The notes under the pieces: generated by a model | What the model saw: the letters and a program-made list of their open reading frames with translations, nothing else | What the model was told of the DNA's origin: nothing | Databases searched by the model: none | Translations under genes and position numbers: made by a program | In this document: positions 8,695-16,493 of the stretch, in pieces | Layout: the number at the start of each line of letters is the position of its first letter | Numbering within the stretch: position 1 is the stretch's first letter | DNA from: Pseudomonas sp. Bc-h | GTDB taxonomy: Bacteria > Pseudomonadota > Gammaproteobacteria > Pseudomonadales > Pseudomonadaceae | Length of the DNA: 64,000 nt | NCBI RefSeq assembly: GCF_002080045.1 | Contig: NZ_MUIN01000013.1 | Location: 162,684 to 226,683, forward strand | Direction: 5' to 3'

Positions 8695-9492
8695 ATGCAC
8701 AAGAACGGAATTTTCTCACAGTTTTTTCATGCCGCCTTCGTGACCTTCATTGTCGCGCCACTGGTGGTGGTGATGGCCATGGCGTTCACCAGCAAGGGCT
8801 ATCTGTCGCTGCCCACCGACGGCTTGTCGCTGCGGTGGTTCAGGGCGCTGCTGGATAACCAGGAGATGCTCGACGCCTTTACGCTGTCGATCAAACTGGG
8901 ACTGGCCTCGGCGACCATCGCCGCGTTGCTCGCGATCCCCGCGGCATTGGCCATCAGCCGTTACGACTTCCCCGGGCGCGGCGCGGTGACGGGCTTTCTG
9001 CTGTCGCCACTGATGATCCCGTCGGTCGTGCTCGGCATCGCGTTTCTGCGGTTCTTTTCACTGGCGCAGATCGGCGGCTCGCTCTGGGCGCTGACGCTGA
9101 CCCACGTGATTGTGGTGTTGCCCTATGCGCTGCGCCTGACGCTGGCTTCCACCATCGGCCTTGAGCGAGACATCGAGCATGCCGCGCTGTCACTGGGCGC
9201 CAGCCGCTGGACGGCGTTTTATCGGGTGGTGTTGCCGCGCATTCGCACGGGGGTGATAGGCGGCTGGATGCTTGCGTTCATCCAAAGCTTCGACGAGCTG
9301 ACCATGACCGTCTTCGTCGCGACGCCCGGCACCACCACGCTGCCGGTCGCCATGTACAACCAGATCTCGCAGACCATCGATCCGCTGATCACGGCGGTGT
9401 CGACGGTGCTGATCGTCGGTACGTTGCTGTTGATGCTGGTCCTCGACCGCATGGTCGGGCTTGACCGGGTTTTGATCGGAGAGGGCAAATGA
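8695..9492 (+). CDS. ABC transporter permease, PotC-like
   Basis: Second permease, 265 residues, six predicted helices, with the EAA loop HAALSLGASRWTAFYRVVLP near residue 165. The start ATG lies 6 bases after the previous stop, and its stop overlaps the next gene by 4 bases (ATGA). Order binding protein-ATPase-permease-permease matches the opine and polyamine transport operons of proteobacteria. Confidence 0.92.
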   Translation: MHKNGIFSQFFHAAFVTFIVAPLVVVMAMAFTSKGYLSLPTDGLSLRWFRALLDNQEMLDAFTLSIKLGLASATIAALLAIPAALAISRYDFPGRGAVTGFLLSPLMIPSVVLGIAFLRFFSLAQIGGSLWALTLTHVIVVLPYALRLTLASTIGLERDIEHAALSLGASRWTAFYRVVLPRIRTGVIGGWMLAFIQSFDELTMTVFVATPGTTTLPVAMYNQISQTIDPLITAVSTVLIVGTLLLMLVLDRMVGLDRVLIGEGK

Positions 9493-10631
9493 ACCAGGGG
9501 ACAAACAGCGTCACGCAGTCGGACGTGATCGTGATCGGTGGTGGCCTGGTTGGCACCGCGGTCGCCTACGGTCTGGCCCGCAATGGCGCGAACACAGTGG
9601 TGCTGGATCAGGGCGACGACGCCTTCCGCGCCTCGCGGGGTAACTTCGGACTGGTCTGGGTCCAGGGCAAGGGCCACGACCTGCCGGATTACTCGCGCTG
9701 GACGCGTTCCTCTGCGATCCGCTGGCCGGGGTTCGCCAAGGCGCTGCTGGCGGACAGCGGCGTCGACGTGCAACTCAAGCAACCGGGCGGCTTTCACATG
9801 TGCTTCAGCGACGAGGAGATGCTCGAGCGGCAATCGCGCTTGCAGACCCTGCAGGACGCCCTGGGCGATTACCCGTTTCAGATGCTCGATGCGGCCGAGC
9901 TCAAAGCACGTCTGCCGCTGATTGGGCCTTGCGTGGTGGGCGCAAGCTACACGCCCCAGGACGGCCATGTGAATCCGTTGAAGTTGCTGCGTGCGCTGCA
10001 CACCTGCGCTCAGGCCAAGGGTGCATGTTTTCACAATGGTGTGCAGGTGGATCGCATCGAGTGTGCGCCGGGTGAGTTTCGCGTGACCGCAGGGCACAAG
10101 CGCTTTGTTGCCCCGCGAGTGGTGCTTGCCGCAGGCCTGGGCAATCCGGGCCTGGCCCGTCAGGTGGGGCTGCATGCGCCCGTCGCGCCCAATCGCGGGC
10201 AGGTGTTGATCAGCGAGCGGGTCCGACCCTTTCTCGATTACCCGACCATCAACGTGCGGCAGACCGATGAGGGCACGGTGCAGCTGGGCGACTCGATGGA
10301 GGAGGTGGGTTTCGATGACCGTACGTCCACCGACGTTCTCGCCGCGATTGCCCGGCGCGGTGTGTCGACCTTTCCGCTGCTGGCCAACGTGCGCCTGATC
10401 CGCGCTTGGGGCGCGTTAAGGGTCATGAGCCCCGACGGCTTCCCGATTTATCAGCAATCGCCCCGCCATCCCGGTGCGTTCGTGGTGACCTGTCACAGCG
10501 GCGTGACCCTGGCCGCGGCCCATGCCCTGCGTATCGCGCCGTGGATCATGGGAGGGGCGACGCCTGAAGAATTGGCGGTGTTTACCGGCGAACGTTTTCT
10601 GACCGACAAGGTGTTTTCCCATGCGCATTGA
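9489..10631 (+). CDS. FAD-dependent amine/amino acid oxidoreductase, DadA/HcnC-like (first copy)
   Basis: Flavoenzyme of 380 residues from the glycine/D-amino acid oxidase (DAO) family. The FAD dinucleotide fold is at residues 13-40 (VIVIGGGLVGTAVAYGLARNGA) and the C-terminal FAD-binding end at VTCHSGVTLAAAHAL. In opine oxidases and hydrogen cyanide synthase such a subunit carries the amine-oxidising site beside a [2Fe-2S] subunit and an FAD/NAD subunit, both encoded next here. It overlaps the ferredoxin-like gene by 11 bases. The substrate is probably the compound imported by the adjacent ABC system. A second DAO-family gene at 12340 is only distantly similar. Confidence 0.85.
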   Translation: MNQGTNSVTQSDVIVIGGGLVGTAVAYGLARNGANTVVLDQGDDAFRASRGNFGLVWVQGKGHDLPDYSRWTRSSAIRWPGFAKALLADSGVDVQLKQPGGFHMCFSDEEMLERQSRLQTLQDALGDYPFQMLDAAELKARLPLIGPCVVGASYTPQDGHVNPLKLLRALHTCAQAKGACFHNGVQVDRIECAPGEFRVTAGHKRFVAPRVVLAAGLGNPGLARQVGLHAPVAPNRGQVLISERVRPFLDYPTINVRQTDEGTVQLGDSMEEVGFDDRTSTDVLAAIARRGVSTFPLLANVRLIRAWGALRVMSPDGFPIYQQSPRHPGAFVVTCHSGVTLAAAHALRIAPWIMGGATPEELAVFTGERFLTDKVFSHAH

Positions 10632-10974
10632 ACCGCTGTTTCAACCGGTGGCGAGTGAAGCCAGGTCGACGCGCACTGTCAGCCTGACCTTTAACGAGCA
10701 GACTTTCCAGGTACCCGCTGGAACCAGCGTTGCGGCGGCGTTGCTGATGTCGGGCATCCATCGTTTCCGCGCGACACCCGTGAGCGAAGCGCCCCGTGCG
10801 CCTTATTGCATGATGGGCGTTTGCTTCGAATGTCTGGTGGAAATCGACGGCGTGCCCAATCGCCAGAGCTGTCTGATCGAAGTCGCGCAGGGCATGCGAA
10901 TCCGCTCTCAGGAAGGCGCCCGTGATCTGATTTTCCAACCTGTGAATGTGCAGACCGTTGAGGTGCAGTCATGA
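10621..10974 (+). CDS. Small (2Fe-2S)-binding protein, HcnA/opine-oxidase gamma-like
   Basis: A 117-residue protein with a plant-ferredoxin/molybdopterin-enzyme type [2Fe-2S] fold. The cysteines C-x4-C-x2-C (YCMMGVCFEC) and a later C (RQSC) form the expected cluster ligands. HcnA and the small subunits of opine and sarcosine oxidase-type complexes have this size and pattern. It overlaps its neighbours on both sides (11 and 4 bases), consistent with a stoichiometric complex. It should pass electrons from the DAO-type subunit to the FAD/NAD subunit or the quinone pool. Confidence 0.88.
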   Translation: MRIEPLFQPVASEARSTRTVSLTFNEQTFQVPAGTSVAAALLMSGIHRFRATPVSEAPRAPYCMMGVCFECLVEIDGVPNRQSCLIEVAQGMRIRSQEGARDLIFQPVNVQTVEVQS

Positions 10975-12347
10975 GTCATGCGACCGTCGATGTGGTGGTA
11001 ATTGGCGCCGGCGCTGCCGGGATGTCCGGGGCTGTCGCGCTTGCCGGGCTCGGCTTGCACGTGGTGTTGCTGGACGAGCAGGGCAGTCCGGGCGGGCAGA
11101 TCTACCGAGGCATCACCCTGGCACCCTTGTCCCGTCGTGACCTGCTCGGGCCAGACTATGCCCACGGTAACCAACTGGCGCAGGCGCTTGCGTCGTCGAG
11201 CGTGCGTTATGAAAAGGGCGCGTCGGTGTGGCAGGTGACCCGGGAGCATCAGGTCAGCTACCTGCGCGAGGGGCGCCTGCACACCCTGCAGGCCAGTGCC
11301 GTGCTGCTGGCAACCGGAGCCATGGAGCGACCGTTCCCGATTCCGGGCTGGACCTTGCCCGGTGTGATGAGCGCCGGCGCCGCGCAGATCCTGCTCAAGA
11401 GTTCAGGCCTTGCGCCCAGCGAGCCGGTTGTGCTGGCCGGCTGTGGCCCGCTGCTTTATCTGCTCGGCTGGCAGTACCTGCGCGCTGGAGTTGCGATCAA
11501 GGCCTTGGTCGACACCACGCGGCCGGAAGATTACTGGCGTGCGCGGCGCCACCTGTTTGCCGCGCTGCGCGCCTGGCCTTACCTGCGCAAGGGGCTGGAT
11601 CTGATGCGCAGCCTGCGCAGTGCCGGCATCGCGCACTACACCGGTGCCGAGGCGTTGGCGGTGGAGGGCGATGACGCAGCCACGGCGCTGACCTTTAACA
11701 TCGCTGGCAAATCCCGGTGCGTCGCCTCACGTTGCGTATTGCTGCATCAGGGGGTGGTGCCGAACATTCAATTCAGCCAGTCGCTGCGCGCGCGTCATCA
11801 CTGGGATGTCGACCAACTGTGCTTCAGCCCGGTGGCCGATCCATGGGGCGAACTGGACGTGCCCGGGGTGTTCGTGGCCGGAGACGGCGCGGGCATCGGG
11901 GGCGCTCAGGCGGCAGCGGTGCAGGGTGAAATGGCTGCGTTGGGCATTGGTTTTCAGCTGAAAAAAATCAGCAGTTTCCAGCGCGATCACAAGGCCGAGG
12001 CATTACGTACCAAACTGGATGCCAACCTGCGTATCCGGCCGTTTCTCGATGCGCTGTATCGGCCCCGGGAAGAGAACCGGATTCCTGCCGATGATGTGCT
12101 GGTCTGCCGCTGCGAGGAAGTCACGGCAGGCGACCTGCGTCAGTTCGTTGCCATCGGTTGCACCGGTCCGAATCAGGCGAAATCCTTCGGTCGCTGCGGC
12201 ATGGGGCCTTGCCAGGGGCGCATGTGTGGCCTGACGGTGACAGAGGTCATCGCCAAAGCGCGCGGGGTTTCTGCCGCAGAAGTGGGCTACTACCGGATTC
12301 GTCCGCCGATCAAACCCATCACGCTGGGGGAGCTGGCCGGTGACTGA
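10971..12347 (+). CDS. FAD/NAD(P)-binding oxidoreductase with BFD-like [2Fe-2S] domain, HcnB/OoxA-like
   Basis: A 458-residue pyridine nucleotide-disulfide oxidoreductase-like subunit. An N-terminal FAD fold (VVVIGAGAAGMSGAVALAGLG) and a second nucleotide fold near residue 150 (PVVLAGCGPLLYLLGW) precede a C-terminal BFD-like cluster domain: CRCEE at about 375, then C near 393, CGMGPC and GRMC. This is the alpha-subunit layout of opine oxidase, HcnB and the L-proline dehydrogenase complexes. It is translationally coupled to the ferredoxin-like gene upstream and overlaps the next FAD enzyme by 8 bases. Confidence 0.88.
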   Translation: MSHATVDVVVIGAGAAGMSGAVALAGLGLHVVLLDEQGSPGGQIYRGITLAPLSRRDLLGPDYAHGNQLAQALASSSVRYEKGASVWQVTREHQVSYLREGRLHTLQASAVLLATGAMERPFPIPGWTLPGVMSAGAAQILLKSSGLAPSEPVVLAGCGPLLYLLGWQYLRAGVAIKALVDTTRPEDYWRARRHLFAALRAWPYLRKGLDLMRSLRSAGIAHYTGAEALAVEGDDAATALTFNIAGKSRCVASRCVLLHQGVVPNIQFSQSLRARHHWDVDQLCFSPVADPWGELDVPGVFVAGDGAGIGGAQAAAVQGEMAALGIGFQLKKISSFQRDHKAEALRTKLDANLRIRPFLDALYRPREENRIPADDVLVCRCEEVTAGDLRQFVAIGCTGPNQAKSFGRCGMGPCQGRMCGLTVTEVIAKARGVSAAEVGYYRIRPPIKPITLGELAGD

Positions 12348-13518
12348 CGCAAGCCGCAGACAGAGCGATGTGCTGGTCATCGGCGCCGGCATTCATGGCC
12401 TGAGCACGGCGTTTCATCTCGCCCAACGCGGGGTCGCTGTGACCGTGCTGGAAGCCGACTATTGTGCGCGGCATGCCTCGGGCGTCAACGCGGGTGGCGT
12501 GCGTACGCTGGGCCGTCACGATGCCGAAATCCCGCTGGCGTTGTCGTCCCGCGAGCTGTGGCACGAGCTCAGACAGACGCTGGGCGATGACGGCGGTTTC
12601 GTCCCGAGCGGTCAGTTGAAACTGGCGGAAACCCGGGCCGAGCTTGAGGAATGCCGCCTGCGCGTGCAGCACCTGCAGGCCTTGGGTTTCTCCCATGAAG
12701 TGCTGGTCGATCAGGCGCAGGTCTTCGACATCATTCCAACGGTCGCCCGTCATGTGGTGGGGGGCATCTGGGTCAAGGACGACGGCTACGCGGTGCCCTA
12801 CAGAACCGTCACGGCGTTTCGCCTGGCCGCCGAAAAGTCTGGCGTTCAGATTCACGAAGCAACCGCGGCGCAGCGCATCGAGCAGAGCGGTCGGCGGTGG
12901 AAGGTCGCTACCGCGAAAGGCGATTTCAGCGCCGAGCATCTGGTGATCACCGCTGGCGCCTGGGCACGGGACCTGGCGGCGCAGGTCGGTGAGTCTGTGC
13001 CTGCGCATCCCGAGGGCCTGATGTTGATGGTGACGCACCGCGTCGCGCCGTTTTGCGCGCCCGTGCTGGGAGCTACCGGGCGCTCGCTGTCGTTCAAGCA
13101 GTTCGCCAACGGCACCGTGGTGATCGGCGGCAAACTGATTGGCTCACTGGATTTCCCGGCGCGCCACGGCGAGGTCGACATGACGCGCCTTGGCACCAGC
13201 GCGCGAACCGTGACCGATCTGTTTCCGCACCTGAAAAACCTCGGCGTGAACCGCGTCTGGGCCGGCGTCGAGGCATTCACTGCCGACGACCTTCCGGTCA
13301 TCGGCGCCAGCCGCAAGGCCAGCAACCTCAGCTATTCGTTCGGCTTCTGCGGCAGCGGGTTCCAGATGGGACCCGGAACGGGCAAGCGCCTGGCGCAGCA
13401 GATCCTCGGCGACCACTCGGACATTTCACTGGATGCCTTCGACATCGGTCGGTTCGCCGCCGCTGTGACTGACCCCAATCATCTTCATCAACCGGTTGAC
13501 ACCCTCCCACAACACTAG
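12340..13518 (+). CDS. FAD-dependent oxidoreductase, DAO/HcnC/sarcosine-oxidase beta-like (second copy)
   Basis: A 392-residue flavoenzyme with the FAD fold at residues 7-35 (VLVIGAGIHGLSTAFHLAQRG), the ASGVNAGGVRTLGR segment typical of sarcosine oxidase beta and HcnC types, and the C-terminal GFCGSGFQMGPGTGK. The GTG start has GGGGAG upstream and lies inside the previous gene. Two different DAO-type subunits share one ferredoxin/BFD pair in this operon. They may oxidise two substrates, or two bonds of one substrate in turn. Confidence 0.87.
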   Translation: MTDASRRQSDVLVIGAGIHGLSTAFHLAQRGVAVTVLEADYCARHASGVNAGGVRTLGRHDAEIPLALSSRELWHELRQTLGDDGGFVPSGQLKLAETRAELEECRLRVQHLQALGFSHEVLVDQAQVFDIIPTVARHVVGGIWVKDDGYAVPYRTVTAFRLAAEKSGVQIHEATAAQRIEQSGRRWKVATAKGDFSAEHLVITAGAWARDLAAQVGESVPAHPEGLMLMVTHRVAPFCAPVLGATGRSLSFKQFANGTVVIGGKLIGSLDFPARHGEVDMTRLGTSARTVTDLFPHLKNLGVNRVWAGVEAFTADDLPVIGASRKASNLSYSFGFCGSGFQMGPGTGKRLAQQILGDHSDISLDAFDIGRFAAAVTDPNHLHQPVDTLPQH

Positions 13519-13526
13519 GAGTTCAC

Positions 13527-13880
13527 ATGCTGGAAATTACCCGTATCGAAACCAATCAACGCATGAGCCGCGTCGTGCAGTGCAACGGTTTCACCTTCCT
13601 TGGCGGCCAGACAGCCACCGACCGCACGCTGGACATCAAGGGGCAGACCGCTCAGGTGCTGGAAAAAATCGACAACTTCCTGGCCAAGGCAGGTCTGGAC
13701 AAGACCCGGATTCTCAGCGCGCAGGTCTGGCTGTCGGACATCCAGGCCAACTTCGCCGGCATGAACGAAGTCTGGGATGCCTGGGCACCGGAAGGCCATG
13801 CGCCGGCACGCGCCACAGTGGAGTCGCGCCTGGCCGCGCCAGACCTGCTGGTGGAAATCACCGTGATTGCAGCAGGCTGA
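13527..13880 (+). CDS. RidA family enamine/imine deaminase
   Basis: A 117-residue YjgF/RidA family protein. It shows the family blocks NGFTFLGGQTATDRTLDIKG (split), the conserved arginine in ARATVESRLA, and the C-terminal VEITVIAA. RidA hydrolyses the reactive imine or enamine formed by amine-oxidising flavoenzymes, which fits its place as the last gene of the oxidase operon. A good ribosome site (TAGGAG) precedes the ATG, 8 bases after the previous stop. Confidence 0.92.
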   Translation: MLEITRIETNQRMSRVVQCNGFTFLGGQTATDRTLDIKGQTAQVLEKIDNFLAKAGLDKTRILSAQVWLSDIQANFAGMNEVWDAWAPEGHAPARATVESRLAAPDLLVEITVIAAG

Positions 13881-14041
13881 GCGAGCCCTGACGAGACGCT
13901 CATGCAGGATCGGCAATTGACCGTTTTTGCATGGGCGTCTGATCCGCAACGGCAACCTTTGGGGTAAGCACCTGATCCGTATGCGGATTTTTTAAATCGG
14001 GTGCTTGACTTCTCTTTTTCAATCAGTAAGATAGCTCGCAT

Positions 14042-14117
<76 letters not shown>

Positions 14118-14128
14118 GACGAAGTATG

Positions 14129-14158
14129 AAAAGGCCAGCTAATTTAGCTGGCCTTTTT
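14129..14158 (+). terminator. Rho-independent terminator after tRNA-Asn
   Basis: A stem AAAGGCCAGCT / AGCTGGCCTTT with an AATTT loop and a run of five T residues begins 12 bases after the tRNA. It also points toward the convergent sorbosone dehydrogenase gene with A-rich flanks, so it may serve both. Confidence 0.9.
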
Positions 14159-14219
14159 CGTTTCCGGCGTTCGGGTCGTGAACGGCGACGGAGCCGAGCG
14201 GCCCCGTCGCCTGATCCGC

Positions 14220-15515
14220 CTACTTGTTGCGGGTCACTCTCCAGACGGTGTTGGAGAGGTCGTCGGCAACGATCAGGGCGCCACGCGGGTCGACGGTCAC
14301 GCCTACAGGCCGGCCGTGGGTTTTTCCGTCAGGGCTACGGAAGCCGGTCGCGAAGTCGATGGGCTCTCCGGCAGGCCGTCCGTTACTGAACGGTACAAAA
14401 ACCACTTTGTAGCCGACAGGGTTATCGCGGTTCCAGCTGCCGTGCTCGCCGACGAATACACCGTCCGCGAATTTCTCGCCCATCGCCGCGGTCGAGAAGT
14501 CGACGCCGAGCGCCGCAACGTGCGACCCCAAGCTGTAGTCGGGTTTGATCGCGGAGGCGACTTTTTCAGGGTCTTGCGGCTGGGCGCGGGTGTCGACGTT
14601 CTGGCCCCAGTAGCTGTACGGCCAACCGTAGAATCCGCCTTCGCGCACTGACGTCAGATAGTCGGGGACCAGATCCGGCCCAAGCTCGTCACGCTCGTTG
14701 GCCACAGCCCACAATTGCCCTGTTCCCGGCTGAATTTTCAGTGCCGTTGGGTTACGCACGCCGGTTGCATAGGGCTTGTGTGCACCGGTCCGGGCGTCGA
14801 TCTGCCAGATGCGTGCGCGTTCCAGCTCGACTTCCATGCCGCGCTCAGTGACGTTGCTGTTGGAACCTATGCCGACATACAGCGTGCTGCCATCCGGAGT
14901 GATCGCCAGTGACTTGGTCCAGTGGTGATTGATCTTCGAGGGAAGCTCGGTGATCGTCACCGGCGCTGCGGCGGCCCTGGTCTGACCGTCGACGTAGTCG
15001 AAACGCACCAGCGCATCCTGGTTGGCGACATAGATTTTGCCGTTGGCATAGGCCAGCCCGTAGGGCGCGTTGAGGTTTTCGGCGAACACGGTGTTCAGTT
15101 CGTATTTGCCATCGCCGTCGGCATCGCGCAGCAACGTCAGGCGATTGCCACCCTTAACCTTGGTGTTGCCCTGAGCCTTGATATAGCTGGCGATCACATC
15201 CTTGGGTTTGAGCTTCGGCGCGTCGGTACCGCCTTTGCCCTCTGCCACGAGGATGTCGCCATTGGGCAGGACCAGCGTCTGACGGGGTACCCGCAGATCG
15301 GTGGCGATTGCCGTGACGCTGTAACCCTGGGGCACGGTCGGCTTCTGATCGCCCCAGGCCGCAGGTTCTGCGATCTTCATGCTGGGCAGCAGCCCGCGTT
15401 GGGTTTCTGGCATCTTCGGGTCAGGACCATGGGTCTGAACGCTGTCTTTTTCACCACCGCAGGCGCTCAACAGCAGTGCCATGCTCAATGCGGTCAGTGC
15501 GTAGGAATGTCTCAT
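14220..15515 (-). CDS. PQQ-type sorbosone/glucose dehydrogenase-family lipoprotein
   Basis: A 431-residue beta-propeller protein of the L-sorbosone/aldose sugar dehydrogenase family, presumed to oxidise sugars or aldehydes in the periplasm with PQQ. The N-terminus is a lipoprotein signal (LLLSAC, cysteine 19). Family blocks include LRVPRQTLVLPNGDILVAEG, NAPYGLAYANGKIYVAN, the catalytic-side INHHWTKSLAITPDG, and VGEHGSWNRDNPVGYKV near the end. ATG 15515 has AGGAGG upstream and overlaps the DUF2231 gene by 4 bases; the longer frame upstream lies inside that gene. PQQ-ligand residues were not checked structurally. Confidence 0.87.
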   Translation of the reverse strand: MRHSYALTALSMALLLSACGGEKDSVQTHGPDPKMPETQRGLLPSMKIAEPAAWGDQKPTVPQGYSVTAIATDLRVPRQTLVLPNGDILVAEGKGGTDAPKLKPKDVIASYIKAQGNTKVKGGNRLTLLRDADGDGKYELNTVFAENLNAPYGLAYANGKIYVANQDALVRFDYVDGQTRAAAAPVTITELPSKINHHWTKSLAITPDGSTLYVGIGSNSNVTERGMEVELERARIWQIDARTGAHKPYATGVRNPTALKIQPGTGQLWAVANERDELGPDLVPDYLTSVREGGFYGWPYSYWGQNVDTRAQPQDPEKVASAIKPDYSLGSHVAALGVDFSTAAMGEKFADGVFVGEHGSWNRDNPVGYKVVFVPFSNGRPAGEPIDFATGFRSPDGKTHGRPVGVTVDPRGALIVADDLSNTVWRVTRNK

Positions 15516-15952
15516 TGCGCGCCTCCTGAAACGGGCCGGGCGGGTGAGCGGGTGAGGCCGATCCATACCGATACGCAGCTCATCAGCGTCGTGATGACGG
15601 ACAGTGCCAGACCCGAGGGCATCACCGCCCAGGCATCCTTGGCATGCTCGAACGAATTGACCCAGCCAAGCCCCCACGTGATCAGCAGCAGAACGAAACA
15701 GGTCACTGGGCGGCCCGACTTCTGCGGCGCGCGGAGGAGATTGACCAGCGCGAACAGCAGGGCCAATCCACAAAAGACCATGCCCCCCGCGATTAGCCAG
15801 GAGGCAAAGTTGCTCCACTGGATGAGGTAGGTGTTGTAGTAAGCGATGTCGCTCAGCAATGCGCCGAGAAACTGGGGGAATGTACCTGCCAGGAGCATCG
15901 CGTGCAGCGGGCCGGGCAGGCTTCGGTAGGGGGAATAGGACGTATCGGTCAC
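15512..15952 (-). CDS. DUF2231-like membrane protein
   Basis: A 146-residue protein with four predicted membrane helices, resembling DUF2231 proteins. The start is GTG with GGAGCTACC upstream. It overlaps the sorbosone dehydrogenase-like lipoprotein gene by 4 bases. This family is commonly found beside such dehydrogenases and may carry electrons or heme, but no heme-binding pattern beyond a few histidines is visible. A candidate AlgU-like promoter lies upstream at 16038-16065. Confidence 0.75.
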   Translation of the reverse strand: MTDTSYSPYRSLPGPLHAMLLAGTFPQFLGALLSDIAYYNTYLIQWSNFASWLIAGGMVFCGLALLFALVNLLRAPQKSGRPVTCFVLLLITWGLGWVNSFEHAKDAWAVMPSGLALSVITTLMSCVSVWIGLTRSPARPVSGGAQ

Positions 15953-16037
15953 GGTAGCTCCTTATCGTTCATCGACCCAAGACGGGCCGCAGCGCGCATC
16001 CACTGGGCCAGCTTGCTTTCGCTGATTGCGCGATAAA

Positions 16038-16065
16038 AAGGATCCTGATGCCGGCGCGTTAGTTC
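16038..16065 (-). promoter_or_regulatory. Candidate AlgU-type promoter for DUF2231/sorbosone dehydrogenase genes
   Basis: On the minus strand GAACTA (16060-16065), 17 bases, TCCTT (16038-16042). It matches the AlgU pattern GAACTT-N16/17-TC(T/A)(G/A)A at the strongly conserved positions and lies 86 bases upstream of the GTG start. Confidence 0.4.
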
Positions 16066-16127
16066 AACGGGATTGCACGCAAGCGGGAAGAGATTACCGG
16101 GTGGTGAGCATCGACCTTCTTTAAATG

Positions 16128-16154
16128 GAACTATCGTCCCACGGTCCTCTCAAA
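16128..16154 (+). promoter_or_regulatory. Candidate AlgU-type promoter for the small gene at 16237
   Basis: GAACTA (16128-16133), 16 bases, TCAAA (16150-16154), 83 bases upstream of the start. This is one of the best matches in the window. Confidence 0.5.
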
Positions 16155-16236
16155 TCAGGCTGGTGGCAATGTGCTCCTTTTCGCCAGCTTAAGGATGATT
16201 TCTGGCATCTACCTAACCGGCGCGCGAGGGACATCC

Positions 16237-16461
16237 ATGCAAAACAATCCTGTCACTACCACGCTACTCCACGCGATTCTGAAGAATCAGCACGCTATCG
16301 CCGACGCGCTGGCGACGCTTGCTGACTGGGCGCAAGTGCTCGAAATGCATGACGGGGTCTGCGTTGCCGATTCCGTTCGTCAGTCGCTGCGGGTGGTCGA
16401 CGACAGCCGCGGGATCATCGGCCAGTGCATCAGCGAACTCATGAGGGATGCAAGGCATTGA
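16237..16461 (+). CDS. Small conserved-looking hypothetical protein
   Basis: A 74-residue soluble protein beginning MQNNPVTTTLLHAILKN. It is rich in helix-forming residues and has no membrane segment or known motif that I recognise. GAGGG lies about 8 bases before the ATG, and a strong AlgU-like promoter is upstream. The frame is open further upstream, but the ribosome site favours this start. Function unknown. Confidence 0.55.
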   Translation: MQNNPVTTTLLHAILKNQHAIADALATLADWAQVLEMHDGVCVADSVRQSLRVVDDSRGIIGQCISELMRDARH

Positions 16462-16493
16462 TGGCGGCGCTACCGCCATCGACAGCCAGAGGC

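Noticed and set aside
10621..13518. Hydrogen cyanide synthase hcnABC
   Set aside because: The subunit types match, but the order differs, there are two DAO-type genes, and an ABC importer and RidA belong to the operon, which points to catabolism of an imported amine instead of cyanide production from glycine.
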